Shown here piece after piece: positions 42,077-54,270 of a DNA stretch of 64,000 nt. The position numbers and the translations under genes were made by a program. The DNA comes from Plantago major (Eukaryota > Streptophyta > Magnoliopsida > Lamiales > Plantaginaceae). Position 1 is the stretch's first letter; every line of letters starts with the position of its first letter. The stretch lies in the NCBI GenBank assembly GCA_026545765.1, contig JAIFAC010000007.1:434001-498000 (forward strand), given 5' to 3'. The notes beneath the pieces are model-generated. The model did no database searches. It worked only from the letters and a program-made list of their open reading frames with translations, and had not been told where the DNA came from.

Positions 42077-42109
42077 TCAGCAAATGTTCCTAATCAGCAA
42101 ATGTTCCTA
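42077..42109. repeat. 16-bp direct duplication, period 17
   Basis: TCAGCAAATGTTCCTA occurs twice with a single A between the copies. Unlike most repeats here it is not AT-only, so slippage on low-complexity sequence is an unlikely cause. Confidence 0.93.
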
Positions 42110-42350
42110 GTTGGGTACTTAACTCTTCCTTACCTAATCACGATTTAGACAAATACTTGTTATAAAGTTGCACGCATGGTTGGTACTGCGGATCTTTTTA
42201 TTGACTCCTCTTTCGGGCTTACTACTTAAAGTAGTATGTAAGGGGAGAGAAATCAACACATGATCTTAGATGATAATTAGTATAGAATCATTTTCCAATA
42301 CATCCTCTTCTTTTGAGCATGAGTTTACTCCCTTGTATTTATTATTTAAG

Positions 42351-42352
42351 AA

Positions 42353-42394
<42 letters not shown>

Positions 42395-42404
42395 CATATA
42401 TATA
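42351..42404. repeat. Long interrupted (AT)n array
   Basis: About 53 bp of AT/TA units broken by two C bases, each in the context TACATA. The two C-interrupted joints suggest an internal duplication of a larger unit. Confidence 0.93.
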
Positions 42405-43826
42405 GTGTTACTTCCTATATCTTGTTGTGTATGCTTATAAGTTGAAATCCAATACTAGAGTTAGTTAAGTTATCTTAAATATCTAAAAGTAAGTAATGGT
42501 TTTCAAGGTACTACAGGAATGATATAAATCGCAAGGTAGCTTTCATATACTAATTATATATTATAATAGGGAAGCCTCTATCCTAAGTTATGCATCGAAG
42601 TATACAACTATGTTACCATCTACAAAGCACTCTTTCCTTTAAGAATTCTATACTTTACTTTATTTTATTTGTCTAGGTAAGATCTAATTCTATATAGTAA
42701 ATGGAAGAGTAAGTACTCTTCTAATAAACACACAAGTTTCTAAAAAAAAGCTAAGATTATAGGAAAAGTATAAAAATAAATATACGTTACTAAGTAAAAC
42801 AAGGAAAGATAGCATCCAAGTAAAACACTTAGAGTTAATTATTAGGAACATGTATTTATATATATTAGTTTAGTCTCATTTCTCTTTCATAGTAGTACAT
42901 AAGTAAGAGTAGGATCCTTTGGTGTATGTAATATCTAGCTTGTGTGAGAAGCCTAGCATAAGAAATTAGTACGTGATCTAACCTTTTTCTTATATGAGGG
43001 GATAGCCCAATTATTTAAGATTTGTCAATGTATGAAAACTTAGATATATTATGTTATACCAAAGCAGAGTCAAGTGTTGTAGGTAAGTGGAAAGGGGTAG
43101 TCATATTATTAAATTTCATGATCATTCTATGTTTCATCTCCTTATAGAACCAAGTTGTCTTTACTTAGTTGTTACTATTTTTTATAGTACATACATATTG
43201 AAAGCTTCCCTAATTCCCTTTATAAATTCTTATTCATAGTAAGCACGTAATGGAGTAACACCTTCTATACCATTTAGTAGTTTTTTTAGTAATACATAGC
43301 CTAGAGTACACAACACAAGAAACCTTAACTTTAGTATACCCGAGAAAGATGAGAGACTAACATGTAGAAGGAAAGAGGAGAAACTAGAAGTAAATCTTGT
43401 AAGTAATTTATAGGTGGAATGAACATACCTCGCTTAGTAATTATATTTTATATTTAGGAAAGAAACAAACAAGCAATTGTAATAGATAACTTTGATTAGA
43501 AGAAGACTCCTATTATGAAGCACTACATGTATTATATAATGTATTATATTATATTATATAAATAAGTTTCTAAGGGAAGAGTATAGATTTAACAGTTAAG
43601 GGAGATATAGCTCTTTATTTGTGTATCCAGTATATAAGAGTTGTTTGTTCTTGTCATGTATTTAGTAAGAATATATGAGTGAGAATTACAAGGCATTTAT
43701 AGGTTTATGCATCTAAAAAATAGGAAGTATAAAAGGCAAAAGAGAGTAGTGAAAGAGAGTACCTATCATTTATTAATAAGCTAGCTCTATCTTAAGTATA
43801 GTTGTTTAAAGACCAAAGAAGTATAC

Positions 43827-43852
43827 CCTTATAAGTAAGCCTTATAAGTAAG
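43827..43852. repeat. 13-bp perfect tandem duplication
   Basis: CCTTATAAGTAAG occurs twice without a spacer. Confidence 0.92.
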
Positions 43853-44440
43853 ACGGGTATTGAACATAACCCACCTATCCCTTATAGTAGTACTTCACCC
43901 TATACCCTATATAGATCTAGATGATTCTAGATGATTATTTTAAAATTTCTTAAGACAAAGCTAGTAAAAGACACTGGAGATTCAAGGCTACATAACTACC
44001 CCAGTAACACTTTATATCTTATTTTATAGGAATATTAGAGAGATCTTTGTAGACTTGTTAGTATTTATTGTATATCAAAGAGAGGAAAGATAGGAATCTA
44101 GTTTATTTTAATAATATGCGTTAAACCCAATACTTATGACTTAACCTATTTGTAACATAGTTCTATATCATCACAACTTTAAAACGTATTATAATAAATA
44201 AATGCCTTCTAACTCTTATTCCTTCTCTTAGATCAAGGTACTATTATGGATCATGACTAATTAAAGATGTGAAAGTAACTTTTAAAGTAAAGGAGTAGCT
44301 TAACTATGTTCTGAAGTACCATATGAAGTATAACTAAAGAAGACCAATAGCAGCTATACTATTCGAAAAGGCTGGAAATGTAGAATAATCTTCAACGTAA
44401 CAAATTAAAAACTGGAAATAAAAAAATAAGAGAAAGGTTA

Positions 44441-44468
44441 ATTAATTCATTATTATTAATTCATTATT
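44441..44468. repeat. 14-bp perfect tandem duplication
   Basis: ATTAATTCATTATT occurs twice without a spacer. Confidence 0.92.
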
Positions 44469-45934
44469 AAAGAAAAGAAGTTATTAAAGAAGTGGAGAAG
44501 ATTACAAAAACCAATACAAAATAAATAGAAGCCGTAATAAATAGACAAATAGTAACGGATTATTCTTAGCTTAGCCATATAAAATAAACAGTACGCTATT
44601 GCCTTTTCTTGGAAATTGTCTTAACCCATAAATGAAGGCTAGGAAAACCCTTGCTTGACCTCTGTAGTCATAATTTCCTCCTATAACAACAGTGTTTCTA
44701 CTTAACTATTAGATAGATAGATAGATTGTTCAGGAATCAAAATCTAGGAAATAGCTTTCAACGCACATGGGTAAAATGCTCTATACCCCAATATTTCCAT
44801 TATTTAATTTTATTTAATATATATAAGTCGAGAGTCTTGATCGAATCTCACTTTTTGTTCTCTTTCTTTATATACTAGACTTGTATTAGTTATTAGATTC
44901 TATGATTCCATGTATGTATACTGCTATATATATTATTCCATTGGTATTTGCTTTTGTTGGATATTTATTATTAGTTCTTGATTTAATTGTCTTATTTTCT
45001 TTTACTCGGATAAATCATTAGAGAAATTGCTCATTGATAGATAAAAACGAAAAAAAGATTAGTGCCCAGAAGAATTAACAAGGTGCGCTTGGAAATGAAT
45101 AAGTCTTTAGTCGGAGTTCGTCTATGTTCGAAATAAGTTCATTATTAGGAAGAGCATCGCCTGGATTAATTCGTTATTAAAATTCATTTTTCATGATAAG
45201 TATGTCGTGTGAAATGTTTATATTTTGTTGGATTACTTACATGGCATGGTTTAAAACTATAAGATCTCCTTGCTGTTGCTCATTTACCACCTTTATTTAA
45301 TGAGATATTTCGCCTAAGAACTCTATTTAATTTAGTATTAGAAATAGGCCTATTTCTAAAGAATTTTATTTTTTGATCCCCAAAATACGCCAATTTCCCT
45401 GGATCCTTTGCAAGAAAAGCACGCAATTTCTATTTTATCTAAATAAAAAAAGGTGTACCGGTTACTAGTTTTCAATTTATGCCGGCGTGAATCTATAGAC
45501 TAATTACAATATACTATATAATATTTCTCATTTTGTGCAGCAACAAGAACAAGCTCGAAAAAGATGTCTACTCTAAAATAAAAGGAGGTTTAAGAAGAAA
45601 AAGGCATGAAGTGTGGAGGATAGGGGGTTTACACTAGCTTATAATAAGAGATAGAAAGTAAAGTATATGGTTGTTCACTAATAAATAAGTAAGAGTAGAA
45701 CCAGACACACGCAAGGTATGCGGCAAGTTAGTTATATAATAAATTAATAAATGTAGCTGTATAAACCATCCTGTGTTGTAGGATCTTCCATTAATAATAT
45801 CTTTCTTTTCCTTCATCATATACTTCACAGTTAAGAGTCCTTGCATAATATGTAATTTATTATGTACATTAATGAACTTCGGCTTGTCTACTTACTTGGA
45901 TTAAGGTTCTTTCTTGGCAACTGTGTATTTTATT

Positions 45935-45954
45935 CCCCCCCCCCAAAAAAAAAA
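45935..45954. repeat. C10 run joined directly to an A10 run
   Basis: Ten C are followed at once by ten A. A run of ten C is very rare in DNA of about 30% G+C. On the other strand this reads T10 G10. Confidence 0.95.
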
Positions 45955-46659
45955 GGTACTATTCTATAAAATAAATCTATAAAATATGTCTTTTCGAGCC
46001 AATTCATGTCTAAGAAGAATAATACGCGCAAATAATAAAGAATTGCACATACTCTATAAGTCTATAAGTTAGAAGAAGAATGAAAACAAAGCATAGAGAA
46101 GAGAAACAAGTAAGAAGAAATACTCTACGTGCAATATGCGAATAATAAAGAAAGGTTTTATTCAATCGTTGAGAAGAAAAAGCGTACGACTATATCTTTC
46201 TTTAACTTCGAGATTGTAGAAAGAAACATGGATAATGGAATAAGAACTTCCATCTATATGATATGATTACTAGGAAAATGATGTATCGAGAATTTTAAGA
46301 CAATAAATAAGGTTTTGTTATTTATCGTACATTTATTTATATTTATTTATTATACAATTTTGATAAATATTACATTCCTTTTCTTTCATTCAAAAAGAGA
46401 GTGTCCTATTGGATATCTAGTTTGCTAGTATTTCCTTGTGTGTGAACAATAGTCTCTTAATGGTGATAGAGTGTACCCTTAATTCTATTCTAGTAAAGCA
46501 CTTTGAGCTCTATGAAATAGTATCCCATTTATTATCTTCGGTAAAAAAACCCTTTTCTATTTGGATTACGCAACTCTATCTTTGCTTGCATGTCTCCCTT
46601 TATTTGATATATTTGAGACTGATCAATTCTAGGATTTTTGGGTTGAGTCGGTGTTCTTT

Positions 46660-46681
46660 CTTTGTCCAACCTTTGTCCAAC
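46660..46681. repeat. 11-bp perfect tandem duplication
   Basis: CTTTGTCCAAC occurs twice without a spacer. A 10-bp duplication (ATTAGTAGTA) lies 21 bp further on, at 46703-46722. Confidence 0.9.
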
Positions 46682-46849
46682 GACAAGTGTTCTTCTTAAT
46701 TTATTAGTAGTAATTAGTAGTAGGTGCACAAGTACAAGTAAAGCAACAACAATTTTACAAAAATGAAATTAACATTCCGAATAAAGAGGAGAGTATAAGC
46801 GAATGTGACCAAATAATGTTGGGTTATTAGAACTAGACGTATGCAATCC

Positions 46850-46863
46850 TTTTTTTTTTTTTT
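46850..46863. repeat. T14 homopolymer
   Basis: Fourteen T in a row; the longest homopolymer I noticed in the window. Confidence 0.93.
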
Positions 46864-48025
46864 AATATAAAATAAATTCGTGCCTTTACCTTCGCCGTTG
46901 GAATTCGTCCATCCACTAAGAGATTAAGATTAAGTGACTATGCGTAACATGGGGTGGATAGGTTTGTTTTCATTCTATCTATTATTTTGTACAAATATCC
47001 AATAAAAACAGTTATGTAATATTCACAGAGTCTTCCCTGGCTCTTAAGCTAGAGTCCTATATACTAGGTTTTCTCGTAATACGTAATACTAGGAAAAAGA
47101 TTTCTATTATGTTTATGTGTTTCGTGTATTAGGAATTGGAAGTAATAAGAATAGAAAAAGAACTTACTAACTACTATAAGGGAAAAGAGAGGAAGTGCAT
47201 AAATCCAGACCATATGTATGGCATTTGAAAAAATAACTCATCGAAATACTACATACACTATAATAGAACAAAATGAAGTAGAACAAAAGAAATTCTAAAA
47301 GTATGAGAGAGAAAGTCTACTAAAAGTAATCCTTATGTACCAGAGTGCTTACTATAATCTATAGTTTATAGTTCTAAAATCAGAAAATCAGGGAGGTTTT
47401 GAGGAGGAATAGGTTTCTAAGTTAAAAAAGTATACATAATCCAGTATTTAGGCGTGTTGTACATATCAATTTAAAGCAAGTACCATGACGGGATCGGTAG
47501 TGTAGTAGGTAAAGAATAGAAAAAGGGGAATGCAGCAAGATACAACAGCTAAAACTTTCTAGAAATTCTAAGATATAGAGTCTATTTAGTAGATTATTTA
47601 GACTTACAACCATTTGGACAAAAAGACAACTAAAATTCCAGGTGGATAAGAGACAAGTCTGCACTTAGGCCTAGAGTGATAAACAGATATAAATAAATAA
47701 AGAAAATTGCCATGTGTACTAAATTCTTCTTTTCTCTTTGGGTCTAAGTGAATAAACTATAAATAAACTACTGAACTAGTCACCCAAGCTTTAACACTTT
47801 CTAAGAAATACATTCCTTTTTTTATGCCTAGATGAAATGAAGTCTTGTAAAATGGATTCCATTTCAAGCAAGTTTACCACACGTATCAAAGCTTTGGTTA
47901 AGTATGAAAAGGTGTACTAGTCTTAACTTAGATGCAGAGACATACATTGGGTATCATATGGTGTAGTTCTTGTCTTAATATGTCAACTTTGTATGATATT
48001 TATTTGACTAAGTGCTTGGTGGCTT

Positions 48026-48046
48026 TTATATCGTGCTTATATCGTG
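48026..48046. repeat. 11-bp tandem duplication
   Basis: TTATATCGTG is repeated with period 11. The unit contains a CG, so it is not a simple AT slippage product. Confidence 0.88.
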
Positions 48047-49535
48047 TTTGATTTCTCGATGTGTCTACTATAAGATCTTACTTGACCTTTGTTAGACCTC
48101 GCATATATGTTTATTATTCTATTTTATATTTGTTTGTTTGGAAGCACCCCATTACGCTTTGTTTGTACTAATTAATTATATTAATATTATTATCTTTGGT
48201 TAGTTGGAGAGATATAAGGAACACGTAAATACATATAAGAAAATAAATAAGGGAGTTGATTTCTAGGCTTTCATTTTCATAATTCATAACATTTAGAATA
48301 CATAAAAATTATGTCTATTTCTTCCTTTTTAGATCCTACATTGATTGATTGGTTGTGGAGTCCCAATTTAATTTGATTCCTGAAACAAACTAAGCTAACC
48401 ACAGTCTAATTGGGAGTGAAATAGAACTGAGATATAAGGTAACCCACCAAAAATGAAGTTCTATATTCTATAATTCCTAGTAGTATTTCTAGGTATCCAG
48501 GTATAGGATTGATGTTAAAATCTTCGGACACTCTAATTCAGTCTTTCTTTATTAAAAATGAGATGCGCCTACTCTACCATGTAAAAATCTATACAAAATA
48601 CAAATTAAGGGGATCTTCTAATTAAGTTAATAAAGTCAATATCCTCGTTTAGCTCTGTGTACTCTAATCCCAGTTCCCTTTTTGCTCATCGAAGAAGAAG
48701 ACACCTTAGATCTTAGCATATTTCTTTCTCTTATATTTTTTTATACTTACTTAGTATCGAGGTTTATATTAGTAAGAGACTTATACTCTAACTAAACTAA
48801 CAGAAGTAAAGAAATTTAAGTTCAAATGCATAACACAAATATGAAAAGACAAGGGCTTCCAAATAATATTTATGTGCGGAGTAAACGAAATGTTCGCGAA
48901 AGTAATACATCGTGAATTATTACAAGAAAAGGACTTCCTTGTGAATATAGAATAGGATTAAAGGCGAATAGGAATCAACCTTTTTGTAGTAGCTTAAAAG
49001 TAAATTCATGTATGAAAGACAGCTCATCTTTTGAAATATTGGGTAGTTTACTGGGGCAAAAGTAAGAAACCTTATTTTAGCAAGTACTTAATTATTAAAG
49101 AGAAGGACTATACTAAATAAAACCCAGGAGAGTGCCCCGTTATTACTTATGAGTTGAGTCCTTGTACTTATACACATTGGAGGGAAGGTAGAGTAGAACC
49201 CATGTAATTCTATAGTGACTAAGAAGGGAAGTATACTAAGATGTGCTAATATGGTATATAGTATAGGGTATAGGGCTTATTAGTACTAAAGGAGATAGTT
49301 ATTGGTCTAAGTTATTCTTTGGCGGATTTAGAGAACTAGTGTCATGTACATAATGAGATTATACTTTAATTTAATTAAGTACGTGCTTTAAGTTATTATA
49401 AGAAAAAATCCTTGGGAATAAAAACCTAGCTTCCCACTCTTTGTTAATTACCTTATAGAATACACCCTATTTTATATGCTAGCCGATCATCTTGCCTAGT
49501 ATAAAGTATGCCTTAAGTAAACACCTATAATATAA

Positions 49536-49553
49536 ATAATAATAATAATAATA
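49536..49553. repeat. (AAT)n trinucleotide microsatellite
   Basis: About six AAT units in tandem. Confidence 0.9.
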
Positions 49554-50187
49554 TAAAGATACTCTTGTTCTTTCATCTCTTATTGACTTAATATTTGTAT
49601 TTTAGTATACTTGTATGTAGTAATAAGAGTTCTTTCCCAATTTATCCTTTATGATTCATAGTATGCCTATTCTTTTTAATCCAAGCGCTTCAAAAATTTT
49701 ATTAGGACTTCATAATATGTATGATAGAATACATGCTCCCATACACACTTATAGATTAAAAAAAGTGATAAACATTGTTCACTTTCTATCTTTTCCTTAC
49801 CATAGTACTTTCGTAGGAGTAGGTTTTGCAAAGATTATAGTTCTTAGCTAGCTTTAATTAAATTCCTTATAACCTAAATAATAAATATGGTATAGTAATC
49901 CCTTAACACTTTATTATAAGATACCTATTTGGAATAGAGCAATAATATACTTACTTATCCCTACATAGCATAGATAATGGTGGGTTAGGTACAATAGCCT
50001 CTTAGATCTACTTTAAATTCACACAAGTTAGAAGAGAGTATTACCCTACTATATTAAGTATTTAAGGTATATTCCTATATAAATTATAAGTATAGTCCCG
50101 AATAAAAAGTAGTTAGTTACTTATCTTTCAAGAATACGTCTATATTGTGTTATTGTCTACACTCATCTTTACTTATAAGTCCACATA

Positions 50188-50221
50188 TGAGAACACATTA
50201 CTTTTGAGAACACATTACTTT
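50188..50221. repeat. 17-bp perfect tandem duplication
   Basis: TGAGAACACATTACTTT occurs twice without a spacer. Confidence 0.93.
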
Positions 50222-51240
50222 CCTTTTGGTTACGTACTTATTATTCAACTACACCTTACTTCATAAATTATTTCTACAGGGCATACTCTTCCTTTTCGAT
50301 GCATAACAAATATCGTGTTATAGGCCATCCCTTTATGGTACAATGAAAATATAACATGGATACCCTATATAATAGTACTAAATGCTATAAGTGATATATT
50401 TAAGGGCAGAGTAGAATGAACCAATCTAATATAAATGGAAAGTAAAGAATATACAAAGAAAGAAGTATAAGACATAAAAGAGTATAGTTATTACGTATTA
50501 AGAACACTAAGGGGAAGTAGTTAGCATTACCTAGTCGTAGATAGGATGATCCTTACTTGTACGAAACATATCGTTATCTTTGCATTTCTATATAAATTAC
50601 TATTCCTTTACTTCTTCTAGCAATAATATACTATAGATGTGTACCCTGTTGGCTAAATATACCAGGGTCTTCTCTAATAGTTTTTTTCCACGTACCCTTA
50701 ATCCTATAATAGTGCTTTATAATTTTTGTATACGTTACTATATGCTTTTGCGATTTCCTAATAATGGTGTACTTAAGTCAATGTAATTTGGTATATAAGA
50801 CCCTTATAAAAAGATAAGATAAGGGAAGAGTAAGAACAATAAATAATCTAGGTATTTCATACTAATCGCTTAAAAAGATATTGAGAGAACTAATTATAAT
50901 TAAGAGCGGGGAAGGGCACTATCATTAAAATGCTTATACTAAGATATAAACTACGAAACAAAGTACTTAGTAAAGATCTATTTCACCATTCCTTACTAAT
51001 ATAATAAGGGGAGGTTATAAAAAGTTACTTATATATTCACTATACCACTATACCATAGTTATGTATACTGCCTTACAACATAGAGTACTCCTTCTTCACA
51101 TTATATGACTTATTACTTAATAAGCTAGGGGGTACTTTTATTTCTTACATACAGTAGATAGGATAGGCTCTTATACTATACTTCTTTACCTTAGGTGTTA
51201 CCTTGGGCTCTTATTAATTTTTAATTCATTTTTATTTATT

Positions 51241-51295
51241 TATATTATTATATATATACATATATAATAATATATATATATATATTATTATATAC
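51241..51295. repeat. AT palindrome cluster, potential cruciform
   Basis: Bases 51261-51294 form a perfect 34-nt palindrome: TATATAATAA at the left, its complement at the right, and alternating TA in the centre. Immediately to the left, TTATTATATAT and ATATATAATAA form a second inverted pair around a short spacer. The two share an arm and could fold alternatively. Confidence 0.9.
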
Positions 51296-52470
51296 TAGTC
51301 TTTCTTTACTTAGTGGACTTTCTTTCATCTTTTTACTTCTACCGTTTATACTTTACATAGTACAAACCTATATTGTCTTTCTATGGGTAACTTACACATT
51401 ATTTTTCTAAGGCATAAGTACTCGGTAGTATAAAAAAGAAGAATTATTACGCGTAATTTATTAAATTAAGATAAGTGATACTAAGCCAACTAAGTCTAGG
51501 ATAGGTGAGAGTTGTAACCAATATTGGAAATATAAGGGAGATTTAACACAGAAAACTTAAGGAGTAATTAGAATATGTAGTATACAAAAAGATAGAATAG
51601 AATAGAATTAATAGTTAACTAAGATATGGAACTCTAGTACCTCCCTCTAACCCTTAAGTGTGTATTGTAGTCGTGATATTATATAGCGCCCTATTATTTT
51701 TGTAATGAAAACTATAATGATATGTAAGGTGTAATCTAAGAAGAACATGTCTTAATAAAAAAACTTAATAATAAAGAAGTAAATAGGTTTATACTATACT
51801 AAGAATCACTTAATAAGTTCTATCTTAAATATCTTAGATCTCCATAACTTTGGTTTACTCTTCTATAAATATATGATAGGTAAGCGTACATCATTTAGTC
51901 TAAAGTTCTAATATAGGTGTATAGTAGTTATCATAGCATAGACTTGTACGTGGTAGGTAGTATATAATCTTGGTACATAGTAAGGAAGTCCCTATAATAT
52001 TAATTTTGCATTATTAACTTGTGAACTCGTATCCTTTTTATCTTATTTATTATAGTTTATAGTATTTGCCGAGTAGGACATATCATGTATTGCTCTCTTC
52101 TTTCATAAACTAATTTATATAGTGAGTTATTACTACATTCTTATTGTGAAATGGCTTCTAATAAATATCATTGCAGGACACATAGTTAGTTATAGATAAA
52201 AGACTTCCTTACTTATGTATGTAGAGTAGAGAGATATATTACATACTATATTTTATATTTATACTATGGTGTGCTCTTATAGTTAGATTTAGATGATATT
52301 GCAAGATATGAAGGAACATATAATAGAGTAAGAAGAAAGAGAGGCACTAAATAAAAACTCCTTTAGCAAAGACTTATAAGACAATAGACTATTACCTATA
52401 TTAATATTACTTGGAATAATAAATATACCTTTGATAGCTTTGGGAAATTAGAAACACTCATCATACCGTA

Positions 52471-52482
52471 GCAGCAGCAGCA
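52471..52482. repeat. (GCA)4 trinucleotide repeat
   Basis: Four GCA units in an otherwise AT-rich setting. A shorter related CAGCAGCA occurs near 56047-56054. Confidence 0.9.
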
Positions 52483-53200
52483 TAAGCAAACAAAGCCATT
52501 TTAAGGAACACAACATACAATCCAATCTTATATGAGTCTTAAACTATATTGTATATAAATACATCTTATAAACAAGTATTCCCTCCTACAGAAACATTTT
52601 ATTAGAGTACTTGCTTTTGGTAAACAACTTTGTATGTACTAGGCCTTACTATCCCCATATTATACACTTACTACACCCTTCTCCAATAATTCTTTAAGAC
52701 AGTGCATGATGCAAGTAAACTCATTATAATATTTTTTGCCCTAACCTTTAACCAAATAAGGTAGTTTGATAGGTCTCACAACTCTAATGCTTATTTATTT
52801 TATATAATGGGTGTTGTACTATGATTAAGTACTCGGTGTATAGTATAGTATACGTTGCATATATTGTAAACGAAACTGTGTTAGTTGTCTTAAGCCAACA
52901 CTTTAATTGAATTCTTTGGCCCTTTTTGTTACTACAAAGCATTTCTTAAGCACCATTCTACTTTTACTCTTCCGTGTTTCTCTATACTCCCTTACCAAAT
53001 TAGATCCAATTTATAGGCATTGTAGTAGATTTATCACGTGTTGCGTCAAGTCGGAATATAAAATCCAAAATAAAGTAGAAGAGGTATGTAGTATCCAAAA
53101 CTATAGAATCCAAAAGTTTATGCTATATAAAAATATATAAAGAGGAAGTTATATCTATTTCAACTCATGCAAAATCTTATTATAGTATGAAGGAGTACAC

Positions 53201-54270
53201 GTTTAATAGATCTTTAGCCTTGCTTTTTAGTTGGGTACATAGGATCATTTCTACTAGTCTAATTATATACAGAGTTGTAATAAATAATAAAAGAAAAGTA
53301 AGTCATCATTAAAGTATATCTGGATTAAAAAAGAGAAATAGCGCTGCTTGATAAAACAACATTTTAAAAGTAATCCTCGTTATTTATTTATTGTAATTCA
53401 TTACTATTAAGATATTAATAAGAGGTGTCTTAATTCATAGAGTATTTATAATATTTTATATTCTATACTGACTCGTTCGTGTAGGTTCTTAGTTGAATAT
53501 AACAAGATAAACTCTTTGTGCAAGTAACCTATTCCCAATGATTCTAGTTCTATATAACAAAATAAACCTTTCCCTCCAATCTTTGTTTATGTACTACCAG
53601 TATAGTATAGTATAGTATAGTATAGTATACCTTCATCCCCTTTTGCCTTGGTACCTTCTCACTTGGTATAAGAGAAGTCTCGCTAAATCAATTTCTAGAG
53701 AAAAAATAGACTCACTGCCCGGTATATTCATAATTAGGTAAGAAGTAAAACTAAAAACTAACAAAACCCTCATTATTAACAACCCCAAATAAGAGAGTTC
53801 TTGCACGAAAAAGAAAGGAAACTGCTTGAAAAAGTAGGAAGTAGGGTACATTTATAGTCATCATATTTGACACAACGAAGAATCTGCCAAAATACATGAA
53901 GAAGTCTGTCCAAAGAAAAACAAAGGCATATATTCCTGCCAATGGTTTTCCTATTATTTCCTATTTCCAGAATCGCATATAAGGTAAAGTATTATCCCTA
54001 TCCCTGTAACAAAGCTACAGTGTCCACAACTTGTGCTTATAGGACTGCCTTTTCACAAACTAAGACTAGTAGAGAGAATTACACTCTTTCACTTTTTTGA
54101 ATCTTGATTATCTATCCTTTTTGTTTTGTGTCACTTCGTGTTGGTACCTAAACTGTCTGTTTTAGCTTCTAGAGTTATATAGAGTAGTATATAGACTAAA
54201 CTCCGCAGCATATAAAGAAGGAAAAAATAAAATCAAAGGAAAGATACTTCGTACACTAAACCAAATAGAG
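53201..54270. other. Short state-B block inside state-A DNA
   Basis: No confident gene. Bases 53633-53942 are open on the minus strand in two overlapping frames (53942-53751 and 53851-53633), both giving hydrophobic, Phe-rich peptides. This could be one frameshifted membrane-protein remnant or two chance frames. A GTATA repeat at 53600-53629 lies just beyond its downstream end. Confidence 0.35.
53600..53629. repeat. (GTATA)6 pentanucleotide microsatellite
   Basis: Six perfect GTATA units. Confidence 0.94.

Larger units (their letters stand above)
33166..42250. other. Longest continuous state-B non-coding block
   Basis: About 9 kb without a recognisable gene. CG is near or above expectation: I counted 11 in 39301-39660. 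In sample lines 35461-35520 and 36001-36060, TA (14) is below AT (17), and CA+TG (12) exceeds AC+GT (8), so there is no RIP-like bias. Pyrimidine runs are common. The frame at 37204-37413 is rich in Ser, Pro and Leu because it follows a CT-rich strand; I do not call it a gene. Confidence 0.5.
42251..44350. other. State-A block: TA-rich, CG-poor, non-coding
   Basis: No gene is visible. I counted two CG steps in 43081-43380. The block includes the long interrupted (AT)n array and perfect small duplications near 43827 and 43916. Confidence 0.45.
44351..49040. other. State-B non-coding block
   Basis: No supportable gene. It holds a C10/A10 tract, a T14 tract and several perfect small duplications. 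Overlapping open frames on both strands at 46436-46729 are mutually incompatible and low in complexity, and I treat them as chance. Confidence 0.45.
49041..53200. other. State-A block: TA-rich, CG-poor, non-coding
   Basis: No gene is visible. The block holds an AAT microsatellite (49536-49553), the palindrome at 51241-51295, a (GCA)4 run (52471-52482) and a 17-bp perfect duplication. Open frames are short and hydrophobic. Confidence 0.5.

Noticed and set aside
46436-46729. Overlapping open frames on both strands
   Set aside because: They are mutually incompatible as genes, short, and overlap a TTTGTCCAAC duplication; neither shows a motif.
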